64,000 nt of DNA from Candidatus Palauibacter scopulicola (GTDB lineage: Bacteria > Gemmatimonadota > Gemmatimonadetes > Palauibacterales > Palauibacteraceae): assembly GCF_947581915.1 (NCBI RefSeq), contig NZ_CANPWG010000008.1, forward strand, positions 1 through 64,000, read 5' to 3'. Under the pieces are notes generated by a model that saw only the letters and a list, made by a program, of their open reading frames with translations, ran no database searches and was not told where the DNA came from. The stretch's first letter is position 1. The number at the start of each line of letters is the position of its first letter. This document shows positions 15,575-23,917 of the stretch, piece by piece. Position numbers and translations under genes: made by a program.

Positions 15575-16708
15575 TTATGAGCCGGTCTCCGGCGATCCGG
15601 TCTCCGCCGATCCTGCCGGCGACCCGGCCTCCGATCCCGCCTCCGATCCCGCCTCCGGAGCGGCCGCGGGCGATCCCGCCGCCCGCGCCCGGTCGATGAG
15701 GGACTGTCCGTCCTCGACGGTCGCCGCAAACTCGTCGTACACGGGCTCGCTGGCGGACTCGAAGCGGGCCGGATCCGCCTCGTTGATCTCCATCTCCGTG
15801 GCCTCGAGTTCGGCGAGCAACTCGCCGTCCATGCGCGCGGCCGTCTCGTACACGAACGCCTGCATCTCCCGCGCGATCGCCTCCACCTCGGCGCGCACGT
15901 CCTCCGGGTGGCGCTCCCAGCGCCCGGCGCCCGTCGTGACGAAGGCGGGGCTGTACACGTGCCCCGTGAGGGAAAGGTAGTCCTGCACCTCGTGCAGCTT
16001 GGAACTCGTCACCTGCGTGAGCGGGTTCTCCTGTCCGTCCATCACCCCCGTCTGGAGCGCGACGAAGACTTCGGAGAAGGGCATCGGCGTCGGGTTCGCG
16101 CCCAGCGCCTGGAAGAGCTTCACGCGCCACACGCCGCGCGGCGTCCGCAGCTTGATCCCGTCCAGGTCCTCCGGCCCGTGGATGGGTCGGCGGGAGTTCG
16201 TGATGTGACGGAACCCGTTCTCCCACACCGCCAGGATCCGGTAACCGGCTTCCTCCGCGCGGGGCGCGAGTTCGGGCCACACGACGGCCTCCTCGATCCG
16301 CCTCATGTGGTCGCGGTCGCGGACGAGGTACGGCATCTCGAACAGGCCGAACGCGTCCACCATCGAGGACATGATCGTGGAGGGGATGGACATGTCGAGC
16401 GTGCCGAGCCGCAGCCGCTGCAGCATCGCGTCGTCGCCGCCGAGCTGGCTCGCGCCGTAGACGTGGAGTTCGGCCCGGCCGGCGAGCCGTTCGTTCACGC
16501 GGCGCGCGAACTCGTTGGCCGTCACGTCGTAGAGCGAGCCGGGGGAGCCGACGTGGCCCAGCGAGAGTTCGACGACCCCCGGTTCCCCGCCCCCTCCGCC
16601 GCACCCGAAGCCGGCGAGCGTCGCGGCGACCGACGCCGCGACCGACGCCCTGGCGAGCCTCGAAGTCCGTCCCGCGGGCCGCTTCATGCCTCGCATGATG
16701 CCTCTCAT
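15575..16708 (-). CDS. dctP: TRAP transporter solute-binding lipoprotein (DctP family)
   Basis: 377 residues with a lipoprotein signal (LAGFGC). The DctP fold shows LSLGHVGSPGSLYDVTANEF, GIKLRTPRGVWRVKLFQALG, ANPTPMPFSEVFVALQTG and VMDGQENPLTQV. The Arg in LRTP normally contacts the substrate carboxylate. The ATG at 16708 overlaps the aminotransferase stop (ATGA); two in-frame ATGs follow within 21 bases. The last 30 or so residues are a low-complexity Gly-Ser-Glu-Ala tail from a short tandem repeat (about 15578-15660), which is unusual for this family and may vary in length. Confidence 0.92.
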   Translation of the reverse strand: MRGIMRGMKRPAGRTSRLARASVAASVAATLAGFGCGGGGGEPGVVELSLGHVGSPGSLYDVTANEFARRVNERLAGRAELHVYGASQLGGDDAMLQRLRLGTLDMSIPSTIMSSMVDAFGLFEMPYLVRDRDHMRRIEEAVVWPELAPRAEEAGYRILAVWENGFRHITNSRRPIHGPEDLDGIKLRTPRGVWRVKLFQALGANPTPMPFSEVFVALQTGVMDGQENPLTQVTSSKLHEVQDYLSLTGHVYSPAFVTTGAGRWERHPEDVRAEVEAIAREMQAFVYETAARMDGELLAELEATEMEINEADPARFESASEPVYDEFAATVEDGQSLIDRARAAGSPAAAPEAGSEAGSEAGSPAGSAETGSPETGS

Positions 16709-17883
16709 GCCCCGGCCAGGAAGTCGGCGGCGGCCACCAGACCGCCGGGTTCGTGCGCGATTCCGCTGGTCTTCAGTCCCATCTCCACCCCGGCCAGCGC
16801 TCCCATCAGCGTGAGTTCGTTGAGATCCCCGAGGTGCCCGATCCGGAACACCTTCCCCTTGAGGGGGCCGAGACCCGTCCCCAGCGACATGTCGAAACGT
16901 TCGAGCACGGCGAGACGGAACGCATCTGCGTCCTCCCCGTCTCCCACCATCACGGTCGTCCCGGCGCTCGACACCGCCTTCGGATCCTGACAGTAGTTGC
17001 GCAGACCCCAAGCGGCGACGGCCCGGCGCGTGGCCTCGGCGTGGCGCGCGTGGCGGGCGAAGGTGGCGTCGGCCCCTTCCTCCCGCAGCATCGCGAGCGA
17101 CGCCTCGAGCCCGTAGAGGAGCGTCGTGGGCGGGGTATAGGGGAAGTAGCCGCCCTCGTTGTCGCTCAGCATCGCCGTCCAGTCGAAGTACGAACGCGGC
17201 GTCCCGCGGCCCGCGCGGTGGCGGGCGAGCGCCTTCTCGCTCACGGCGCAGAACCCGAGGCCGGGCGGGAGCATGAGACCCTTCTGGGAGCCGCACACCG
17301 TGACGTCCACGCCCCATTCGGCCTGCTGGAATGGCGTGGCGGCGAGGGAGGAGACGGCGTCGACCATGAGGAGGGCGGGATGGCCGGCTTCGTCGAGCGC
17401 CTTCCGCACGGCCGCGATGTCGCTCGTGAGGCCCGTCGAGGTCTCGTTGTGGACGACGAGCACGGCCTGGATGCCCCGCTTTCCATCCCCCGAATCCTCC
17501 GCCAGACGCGCGGCGATGCGGGCGGGATCCGCAGGGCGCCGCCAGTCTCCGTCGATCGCCTCCACCCGCAGCCCGAGAGCCCGTCCCACCTCTCCCCACT
17601 TCGAGGCAAAGAACCCGTTGTTCCAGAGGAGGACGCGGTCGCCGGGGGAGATGGCGTTGGCGAGGGCGCTCTCCCAGCACCCGGTCGCGGAGGAGGGGAA
17701 GATGAAGACGTGCGCGGGGTCGCCGAACACCCATTTCAACCCGTCGAACAACCCGAGCGTCATCTCGCCGAACTCGGGTCCGCGGTGGTCGATGACGGAC
17801 CGGTTCATGGCCCGGAATACGCGCTCGGGCACCGGGGTCGGGCCCGGAAGCTGGAGGAAGTGTCTGCCGCTGCGGTAGGTCAA
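16705..17883 (-). CDS. Class V aminotransferase, serine/aspartate-glyoxylate type
   Basis: About 392 residues. The family start GRHFLQLPGPTPVPERVFRA is present, as are ATGCWESALANAISPGDRV, HNETSTGLTSDI, VDAVSSLAATPF and the PLP-lysine region VTVCGSQKGLMLPPGLGF. It should transfer an amino group to glyoxylate from serine, alanine or aspartate; the BhcA enzymes of the beta-hydroxyaspartate cycle belong to the same family, and sequence by eye cannot separate them. The start is taken as TTG at 17883 because it gives the usual N-terminus; no ATG is available. It is coupled to dctP and divergent from a hydroxyacid dehydrogenase, which fits a glyoxylate/hydroxyacid module. Confidence 0.85.
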   Translation of the reverse strand: MTYRSGRHFLQLPGPTPVPERVFRAMNRSVIDHRGPEFGEMTLGLFDGLKWVFGDPAHVFIFPSSATGCWESALANAISPGDRVLLWNNGFFASKWGEVGRALGLRVEAIDGDWRRPADPARIAARLAEDSGDGKRGIQAVLVVHNETSTGLTSDIAAVRKALDEAGHPALLMVDAVSSLAATPFQQAEWGVDVTVCGSQKGLMLPPGLGFCAVSEKALARHRAGRGTPRSYFDWTAMLSDNEGGYFPYTPPTTLLYGLEASLAMLREEGADATFARHARHAEATRRAVAAWGLRNYCQDPKAVSSAGTTVMVGDGEDADAFRLAVLERFDMSLGTGLGPLKGKVFRIGHLGDLNELTLMGALAGVEMGLKTSGIAHEPGGLVAAADFLAGA

Positions 17884-17933
17884 GGGTGGCTCGCTCTTGT
17901 CAGGTCGGGGCTTCCGCCGATACAACTTGGCTC

Positions 17934-20903
17934 GTGACCCGCCCAATCTCTCACGACCGCGCCGGTTCGCAACGGCCCCGGCCCGGACCCGACGCTCGAC
18001 GCGAGGCCCGGCTCGAAGCTCGACTTCGGGCGGGGCTCCGGGGAGAGGTCCGGTTCGACCGTTTCACGCGCGGGCTGTACAGCACGGATGCGTCGATTTA
18101 CCAGGTCGAGCCGCTGGGGGTCGTTCTCCCGGAATCGGCTGGCGACGTGCGGCGGACGGTGGAACTGGCGGGCGAGCACGGGACGTCGGTCGTGGTGCGC
18201 GGGGCGGGGACGTCGCAGAGCGGGCAGTCGATCGGGCGCGGCGTGATCCTCGACACGAGCCGGGGGCTGGACGGGGTGCTCGACTTCGATCCGGCCGCCC
18301 GGCGCATCGTGGTCGAACCGGGGATCGTGCTGGACCGGCTGAACGCGTTCCTGCGGCCGCACGGGCTCTTCTTCCCCATCGACGTGGCCACGTCGAGCCG
18401 CGCCACGCTGGGGGGGATGGCCGGCAACAACAGCGCGGGGTCGCGGTCGGTGCGGTACGGTCACATGGTCGAGCACGTCCGGGGCATCGAGGCGGTGCTC
18501 GCGGACGGCCGGCGCGCCGAGTTCCGCCGCGAGGCCGGGCCGGAAGGGGCGTTCGGGGCCTCCGCGGCGTCCGGGGCCTCCGGGGACAGCCTCGAAGCCG
18601 ACATGCGGGCGCTCTACCGGCGCGAGGCCGAGGAACTGGCGCGGCGGGTGCCGGACGTCCCCCGGCACGTGGCCGGCTATGCGCTGCACCGCCTGGGCCG
18701 GGAGGGCGCCGGGCTGTCGGATCTTCTCGTGGGTTCGGAGGGGACGCTCGCGCTCTTCACCGCGCTCGAACTCGACCTTCAGCCCATCCCCTCCGTGCGC
18801 GCGCTCGGCGTGTGCCGCTTCGACGGGACCGGCGAGGCGCTGGCCGCGGTCCCGGCGATCGTCCAGATCGAACCGACGGCGGTGGAACTGTTCGACGCGA
18901 CCGTGCTCGGGCTGGCCGCGCAGATGCCGAGTTTCGAGCGGGTGCTCCGGCAGCTCGGGGAGGACGGGAGCGGCCCGCCGCGCGACATCCTCGTGGTCGA
19001 GTTCGCCGGGGACGATCCGGACGCCGTCTCGGCTTCCCTCTCGCAGCTCGAGTCCGCGCTGGGCGGGATCGCCGTGGGCGTCACCCGCGCGGAGTCCCCC
19101 GTCTTCCAGGCCCGCATCTGGGCCATGCGCAAGGCGGGGCTGAGCATCTCCATGTCCCAGCCCGCCGACCGCAAACCGCTCGCCTTCATCGAGGACTGCG
19201 CGATCCCGCTCGAACGGCTGCCCGAGTGGTACCGCCGGCTCACGGAGATCATCGACCGCCACGCCACGCACGCCGTGTGGTACGCGCACGCGTCCGTGGG
19301 CTGCCTCCACGTGCGGCCGGCGCTGGACCTGCGCGACGGGGACGATGTGGAGCGGCTGCGCGCGATCGCGGTGGACGCCTTCGCGCTCGCGGGCGAACTG
19401 GGCGGATCTCATTCAGGCGAGCACGGAGACGGCTGGATCCGGTCGGAGTTCCTTGAACCGATGCTGGGCGCGCGCCTCGTCTCCGCCTTCGGCGAGATCA
19501 AGCGCCGCTTCGATCCGGAGGACCGCCTGAACCCCGGGAAGATCATCGACCCGCCCCGCATGAACGACCCCACGCTGCTGCGGGCCCGGTACCGACTGGA
19601 GACCCGGAAGCTGCCGACGGCGCTCGACTGGGGAGCGTGGGGCGGCTTCTCGCCGGCCGTCGACATGTGCAACAACAACGGCACCTGTCTCAAGCGAAGT
19701 CCGGGGGTGATGTGCCCCTCCTTCCGCGCCACGAGCGACGAGCGGCATTCCACGCGCGGTCGCGCCAACGCCCTGCGGCTCGCGCTGTCGGGGCAGTTGG
19801 GCGAGGACCCGTGGACATCGCCGGAACTGTACGAGGCGATGGACCTCTGCCTGGGCTGCAAGGGCTGCCGCCGCGAGTGTCCGACGGGCGTGGACATGGC
19901 GCGCATGAAGGTGGAGTTCCTGCACCGCCTGCGCGCCGAGCAACCGCTCTCGCCCCGGGACCGCGCGCTCGCGTACCTACCGCGCTACGCGCCGCTCGTC
20001 TCGCGCGCGGCCCCGCTCGTCAACCTGCGGAACCGGATCCCCGCGCTCGCCCGCCTCGGGGAACGCGTCGGGGGTCTGGCGGCCGACCGGCCGCTCCCGC
20101 GCTGGTCGTCGCAGCCGTTTTCCCTGCCCTCCCGGCTTCCCGCCGGGCTTCCCGCCCGGGATAACGGCGCGCCGAGGGTCGCGCTCTTCGTCGACACCTT
20201 CACGCGCTATTTCGAGCCGGAGAACGCTCACGCGGCTGTGCGAGTGCTGGCGCGGGCGGGCTATCGCGTGGAGGAGGCCGTGACCGCGGGCCGGCCGCTC
20301 TGCTGCGGGCGCACCTTCCTCAACGCGGGCCTGGTGGAAGAGGCGCGGACCGAACTCGACCGCACCGTCCGCGCGCTGGGCCGCTTCGTGGCGCGGGGGA
20401 TTCCGGTGGTGGGACTCGAACCGTCATGCCTGCTCACGCTGCGCGACGAACTGCCGGTGCTTGACTCCGGACCCGAGGCGGCCGAAGTCGCGGACCGGGC
20501 CCGCCTGCTGACCGAATGGCTCGTCGAAGCGGCGGCGCTCGACCGGCTGGACCTCGCGCCCCTCCCCGTCCGGCGCGTCCGCGTCCACGGCCACTGCCAC
20601 GAGAAGGCCTTCGGCGCGGACGGCCCCACGCTGGACGTCCTCCGCGCGATCCCCGACCTCGAGGTCGAACCCATCCCCGCCGGCTGCTGCGGGATGGCGG
20701 GTTCGTTCGGCTACGAGGCGGAACACGCGGAGGTCTCCCGCCGCGTCGCCGAACTCGAACTCCTCCCCACCGTCCGCAAACTGCGCGACGACGAATGGCT
20801 CATCGCCAACGGCACAAGCTGCCGCCACCAGGTCGCCGACCTCGCCAACGCCACCGGCCGCCACGTCGTCAACGTGCTCGACGCCGCAGCTTTCCCTCCT
20901 TGA
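17934..20903 (+). CDS. FAD-linked / Fe-S 2-hydroxyacid dehydrogenase (YdiJ-like fusion)
   Basis: About 989 residues. The N-terminal half is an FAD-binding PCMH domain (VVRGAGTSQSGQSIGRG, ATSSRATLGGMAGNNSAGSR) with an FAD-oxidase C-terminal domain ending GGSHSGEHGDGWIRSEFLEP. Then come Fe-S ligands, CNNNGTC at about 578 and CLGCKGCRRECP at about 640. Two CCG-type domains follow (CCGRTF about 789; CCGMAGSFGYE about 917). This is the glycolate oxidase D/F fusion layout of D-2-hydroxyglutarate or D-lactate dehydrogenases, passing electrons to the respiratory chain. GTG at 17934 is a plausible start; a GTG at 17886 would nearly touch the divergent aminotransferase. It shares a very short intergenic region with that gene. 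Confidence 0.88.
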   Translation: MTRPISHDRAGSQRPRPGPDARREARLEARLRAGLRGEVRFDRFTRGLYSTDASIYQVEPLGVVLPESAGDVRRTVELAGEHGTSVVVRGAGTSQSGQSIGRGVILDTSRGLDGVLDFDPAARRIVVEPGIVLDRLNAFLRPHGLFFPIDVATSSRATLGGMAGNNSAGSRSVRYGHMVEHVRGIEAVLADGRRAEFRREAGPEGAFGASAASGASGDSLEADMRALYRREAEELARRVPDVPRHVAGYALHRLGREGAGLSDLLVGSEGTLALFTALELDLQPIPSVRALGVCRFDGTGEALAAVPAIVQIEPTAVELFDATVLGLAAQMPSFERVLRQLGEDGSGPPRDILVVEFAGDDPDAVSASLSQLESALGGIAVGVTRAESPVFQARIWAMRKAGLSISMSQPADRKPLAFIEDCAIPLERLPEWYRRLTEIIDRHATHAVWYAHASVGCLHVRPALDLRDGDDVERLRAIAVDAFALAGELGGSHSGEHGDGWIRSEFLEPMLGARLVSAFGEIKRRFDPEDRLNPGKIIDPPRMNDPTLLRARYRLETRKLPTALDWGAWGGFSPAVDMCNNNGTCLKRSPGVMCPSFRATSDERHSTRGRANALRLALSGQLGEDPWTSPELYEAMDLCLGCKGCRRECPTGVDMARMKVEFLHRLRAEQPLSPRDRALAYLPRYAPLVSRAAPLVNLRNRIPALARLGERVGGLAADRPLPRWSSQPFSLPSRLPAGLPARDNGAPRVALFVDTFTRYFEPENAHAAVRVLARAGYRVEEAVTAGRPLCCGRTFLNAGLVEEARTELDRTVRALGRFVARGIPVVGLEPSCLLTLRDELPVLDSGPEAAEVADRARLLTEWLVEAAALDRLDLAPLPVRRVRVHGHCHEKAFGADGPTLDVLRAIPDLEVEPIPAGCCGMAGSFGYEAEHAEVSRRVAELELLPTVRKLRDDEWLIANGTSCRHQVADLANATGRHVVNVLDAAAFPP

Positions 20904-20954
20904 CGCATCGCAATCCTCGGCACGGACGAGTGAAGGGAGACGGGTGATCCGGCG

Positions 20955-22103
20955 TTACCCTCCGGGCCGTGTGCTCATCCAGTCGCAATCCTCGTCCGAG
21001 ACCAGGTACATCAAGATCCAGGTCTGAAGCTTCTCCGACTCGTCGATTCGCCGGTCCAGGACGAATAGCGTATCGCCCCTGAAGGTCTCCATCGGTCGAA
21101 TGTCGAAGTCGTGCGGCACGAGGGTGTCCACACACGCTTGTGAGAGGTCTGGCGAGAGGATCCCGACCCAGGTCTTGGCGGTGAGCACCGGCATCGGTTC
21201 CATCTTCAGTGCCGTCTGGTCGTGGTGGGTGAACAGGAAACCGCCGCCGGGACGTGGGAATAGTTGCCGGAGTTGCGAACTTTCCTCCAACTGCTCGCGG
21301 TACGGGATATGCTCGATGTCGATGCGTTCCCGGAGGTCGGCCGGGACCCCCTTCCGCCTCGCCACCGGGATATCCAGCGTGTCCACCACCTCGCCCCGCA
21401 GGTTCAAGACGAACATCTCGTCCAGCCCGGACCAGCCCTGCACGAACCGTCCGTCGGCGTACGCAAGAGAACCGATACTAAAAAGGCTCGCATAGGACCA
21501 GTTGTCGGTGCTGAGCGACGCGACGTATTCCCGGGGGAGTCCGCCCATGCTCGTGAATTCGTCCGTGGCCGGCCGCCAACGAGTCAGCGATGTTTCGCGC
21601 TGGAGTTCGAAATCCGTCATCCAGACGTCCTGGCCGATCACCACCGGGGGCGTGATTCCGCCCAGCGCGGGAAAGTCCACAACCCGAATGGTCTCTCCGG
21701 TGTTTCGGTCGAAGACGTTCACTCGCCGCGACCCTGTGGTCTGGGCGGCTACGGTCGAATCGTCGATGAGCATCGGAGCTCCGGGCCCGCCGCGAAACTC
21801 TCCCGGCCCCTCTCCCGGCCGTCCGTACACAAGCATCAAACTGCCGTCTCTGCGGAACCGGAGGACCCGTGCCGAAAAGATGTCCGATATGTAGAAGGAC
21901 CCGTCGAGGGGGTCGACGACCAGAGCGTATGGGTTGCCGATGTACAGCGTGTCGCCTTCCGGCAGCAGAAGGCTGTCGACGGCAGTGAGGGTTGGCCCCG
22001 CCGCGTCCCCAGTCACGCGTTCGCCGGACTCGGAGCCGCAGCCCGTGATCAGGAACATGCCACCGGCGAACAACGCGACGCCGACACGACGGGACCAGCC
22101 CAC
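20955..22103 (-). CDS. Six-bladed beta-propeller lipoprotein (copy Q1)
   Basis: 382 residues. Lipoprotein signal ends ITGC (Cys 22). Propeller repeats include YIGNPYALVVDPLDGSFYIS and YGRPGEGPGEFRGG, the family motif. The GTG at 22103 has AAGGGA nine bases upstream, and the Cys-rich peptide gene ends nine bases before it. Downstream, 20954-21248 is identical over 295 bp to 23917-24211 in the second copy, covering the C-terminal part of the protein, while the rest differs at scattered sites. It is the last gene of the redoxin - peptide - propeller cassette. The C-terminal region holds two Cys (SQACVDT, DEDCDWM). Confidence 0.85.
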   Translation of the reverse strand: MGWSRRVGVALFAGGMFLITGCGSESGERVTGDAAGPTLTAVDSLLLPEGDTLYIGNPYALVVDPLDGSFYISDIFSARVLRFRRDGSLMLVYGRPGEGPGEFRGGPGAPMLIDDSTVAAQTTGSRRVNVFDRNTGETIRVVDFPALGGITPPVVIGQDVWMTDFELQRETSLTRWRPATDEFTSMGGLPREYVASLSTDNWSYASLFSIGSLAYADGRFVQGWSGLDEMFVLNLRGEVVDTLDIPVARRKGVPADLRERIDIEHIPYREQLEESSQLRQLFPRPGGGFLFTHHDQTALKMEPMPVLTAKTWVGILSPDLSQACVDTLVPHDFDIRPMETFRGDTLFVLDRRIDESEKLQTWILMYLVSDEDCDWMSTRPGG

Positions 22104-22112
22104 TACTGTCCC

Positions 22113-22322
22113 TTAATCGTCGTCAATGACGACGACGATGGGGGGCGCCACGTAGCAGCAGACGGGCGCGCCGGCCGCGCACGCGCCGGGGCACTCGAAG
22201 TTGTTGAAGCTGAGAAGCACCTGCGGCGGGCGCTGCGCCGTGGCCCCGAAAGGCACGACGGCCAGAACCCCCATCAGCGCCACGATGGCGAGCGCCCCGG
22301 TGACCAGATTGCGTCTCTTCAT
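22113..22322 (-). CDS. Small exported cysteine-rich peptide
   Basis: 69 residues. A clear signal peptide (about 1-29, ending FGATAQ) is followed by a mature part of about 40 residues with four cysteines clustered in FECPGACAAGAPVCCYV and an acidic end (VVVIDDD). The ATG at 22322 has AAGGAG upstream. It lies between a CxxC lipoprotein gene and a propeller lipoprotein gene, the same order as at 560-2562. Family unknown. The clustered Cys pairs suit disulfides, metal binding or modification; no modifying enzyme gene is nearby. Confidence 0.75.
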   Translation of the reverse strand: MKRRNLVTGALAIVALMGVLAVVPFGATAQRPPQVLLSFNNFECPGACAAGAPVCCYVAPPIVVVIDDD

Positions 22323-22367
22323 TTTAGCCGCTCCTTGTGTTGGGTGGCTGCAGCTCCGCGTTCCGCC

Positions 22368-22949
22368 CTACTCCATCTCCCTCTGTTGTTGATTCGCCTC
22401 GTGTTCCAATACCGACAACGCGTCCACGGCCTCTCGCAACGAACGTCCGTCTTCCAGAGCGTCGAGGAGAGGGCTTGACGGCCCGTAGACGCGCTCGGCA
22501 CGAAAGAGGACACCACCACCGGAGTCAACCACCAATTCAATTGGCGTGCGCAGAGGCTCGATCTGCACGCCCCTGAGGTATCCGTCCGTCCTTACCCCAG
22601 TCGTGAGCAGAATCCTCCTCTCGTTGTCTTCCGGTTCACGAGCGAGCAACAACTCCACGTTCACCCCCGACATCCGCTCCCGGTCCAGCCATTCGGCCAA
22701 CACGGACGAGCACCGGAGGCATTGGCTGGGATCGACCACCACGACGACGGTCGGCTCGCTTTGGGTCAGTTCCCGGAGAGTAGTACCGTCCGAGAGCGTC
22801 CAATCCATGGCGTCCGAGGCATGGTCCATGTTGCAACCGGCTACCGCAGTCCACGCGGCGAACCGACAAGTAGCCGCTACGCCGTGTGCACGTCCTGAAA
22901 TGTTCGCCAATTGGGTCATTGTCAGTCGTAAGCCGAGGTTGTTCACCAT
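22368..22949 (-). CDS. Thioredoxin-fold lipoprotein (CxxC)
   Basis: About 193 residues. Lipoprotein-type signal ends AVAGC (about residue 39). The thioredoxin-like core reads TVVVVVDPSQ then CLRC (about 77-80), followed by helices and the strand PIELVVDSGGGVLFRAERVY. The layout matches the CRTC protein at 1933-2562. The start is uncertain: ATG at 22949 or 22919, neither with a clear ribosome site. It precedes the Cys-rich peptide gene by 45 bases. A periplasmic disulfide-handling role for the peptide or propeller is inferred from this repeated order. Confidence 0.7.
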   Translation of the reverse strand: MVNNLGLRLTMTQLANISGRAHGVAATCRFAAWTAVAGCNMDHASDAMDWTLSDGTTLRELTQSEPTVVVVVDPSQCLRCSSVLAEWLDRERMSGVNVELLLAREPEDNERRILLTTGVRTDGYLRGVQIEPLRTPIELVVDSGGGVLFRAERVYGPSSPLLDALEDGRSLREAVDALSVLEHEANQQQREME

Positions 22950-23038
22950 CGGGATTGCCGGGAGGAGAAACGGACCCGACGGAGCGCAATATGAACCCCA
23001 AGACGCTGGGCCGCAAGGAACGTACACGCCTTGGGGGC

Positions 23039-23077
23039 TTGACACATCGCCGTATATAACTAGATTGTTGACTAGTT
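23039..23077 (+). promoter_or_regulatory. vapBC promoter and operator palindrome
   Basis: TTGACA (23039-23044) lies 16 bases before TAGATT (23061-23066), a plausible -35/-10 pair. A palindrome, AACTAG (23058-23063) and CTAGTT (23072-23077) with an 8-base spacer, overlaps the -10. This is the expected arrangement for repression by an antitoxin. It is AT-rich against a GC-rich background. Confidence 0.55.
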
Positions 23078-23101
23078 TATCAGCGGACGGAGGATGGCAG
23101 G

Positions 23102-23344
23102 ATGCGCGAGGTAGGCACGTTCGAGGCGAAGACGCACCTCTCGGCGCTGCTCGAATCGGTAGCAGCCGGCGAGACGATCATGATCACGAAGCGAGGACGT
23201 CCCATGGCGAGGCTCGTTCCGCCGAAGACTTCCGATCTCCAGACGGTGGACGCGGCCGTCGCGAGGCTGAAGAATCTCCGCGAGCAGTTCGGCACCCTCT
23301 CGGTCGACGAGATCCTCGCCTATCGAGACGAAGGCCGCCGATGA
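23102..23344 (+). CDS. Type II antitoxin, Phd/YefM family
   Basis: 80 residues. The Phd/YefM N-terminal domain is clear (REVGTFEAKTHLSALLESVA, GETIMITKRGRPMARLVP) and binds DNA as a dimer. The helical C-terminus (LKNLREQFGTLSVDEILAYR) should wrap the toxin. A GGAGG site precedes the ATG at 23102. The stop overlaps the toxin start (ATGA). It probably represses its own operon through the palindrome just upstream. Confidence 0.9.
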   Translation: MREVGTFEAKTHLSALLESVAAGETIMITKRGRPMARLVPPKTSDLQTVDAAVARLKNLREQFGTLSVDEILAYRDEGRR

Positions 23345-23754
23345 GATCGCTTGTCGTCGACTGCTCCACCGCAATCGCCTGGACGATGCTGGACGAATCG
23401 TCTACCCTGGCTGACGCGGCGCTGGAACGGCTGAGGGCCTGGGGCGGCGTGGCGCCGCAGATCTGGTGGGCGGAGCTGCGCAACGCTCTTCTCGCGGCCG
23501 AGAGGCGGGGCCGCGTTCCGCCTGCGGGCACGGATGCGGCGCTCGCGGCGCTTGACGACCTTCCCATCGTGCTGGACCGCACGCCGAGTGGAGCCATGGT
23601 TCTCCGGATCGCACGGGAGCACGACCTGACCGTCTACGACGCGATGTACCTGGAATTGGCGCTACGGCTGAACTGTCCCCTTGCGACGCTGGATCGAAAG
23701 CTCGCGATGGCCGCGGCGGAGGCCGGGGGCACGGTGTTCAGCGCGGACGCCTGA
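23341..23754 (+). CDS. vapC: PIN-domain toxin, VapC family
   Basis: 137 residues. The PIN-domain acidic residues are visible: Asp in SLVVDCSTAIAW, Glu in IWWAELRNALL, Asp in TVYDAMYLELAL and Asp in LATLDRKLAM. These bind Mg2+ for RNA cleavage; VapC enzymes commonly cut tRNA or rRNA. It is translationally coupled to the antitoxin. The reading is intact with no missing active-site residue, so the toxin should be functional. Confidence 0.9.
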   Translation: MRSLVVDCSTAIAWTMLDESSTLADAALERLRAWGGVAPQIWWAELRNALLAAERRGRVPPAGTDAALAALDDLPIVLDRTPSGAMVLRIAREHDLTVYDAMYLELALRLNCPLATLDRKLAMAAAEAGGTVFSADA

Positions 23755-23783
23755 CGGGATCCGTCTCGACTTCGGCGGGCGGA

Positions 23784-23916
23784 CTATTCGGGGACGGCCG
23801 ACATCGACTGGAGGCGCGCCTTGAGCGGGGGCGGGATCTCGATGCCCTGCCAGTCGCGGCTGCCGTGGTCGCGACGGGCGCAGACGACGGTCCAGTCGCT
23901 GCGGGCCACGACGCGA
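23784..23916 (-). pseudogene. 3' fragment of an acyl-CoA thioesterase gene
   Basis: Reads VVARSDWTVVCARRDHGSRD, WQGIEIPPPLKARLQ, SMSAVPE and stop. This matches the end of the intact thioesterase at 25077-25538 (VVARSDWTVVCARREHGSRD, WRGIEIPPLLKKRLQ, TMSALPE). The 5' part is missing; the fragment joins directly to the 3' side of the propeller copy at 23918. It marks the edge of a duplication that included the thioesterase end. Confidence 0.8.
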
Positions 23917-23917
23917 G

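Noticed and set aside
22991-23059. 22-codon plus-strand frame with GGAG upstream, before vapB
   Set aside because: It overlaps the vapBC promoter and encodes a basic peptide without support; a hairpin in the same stretch explains part of the pattern.
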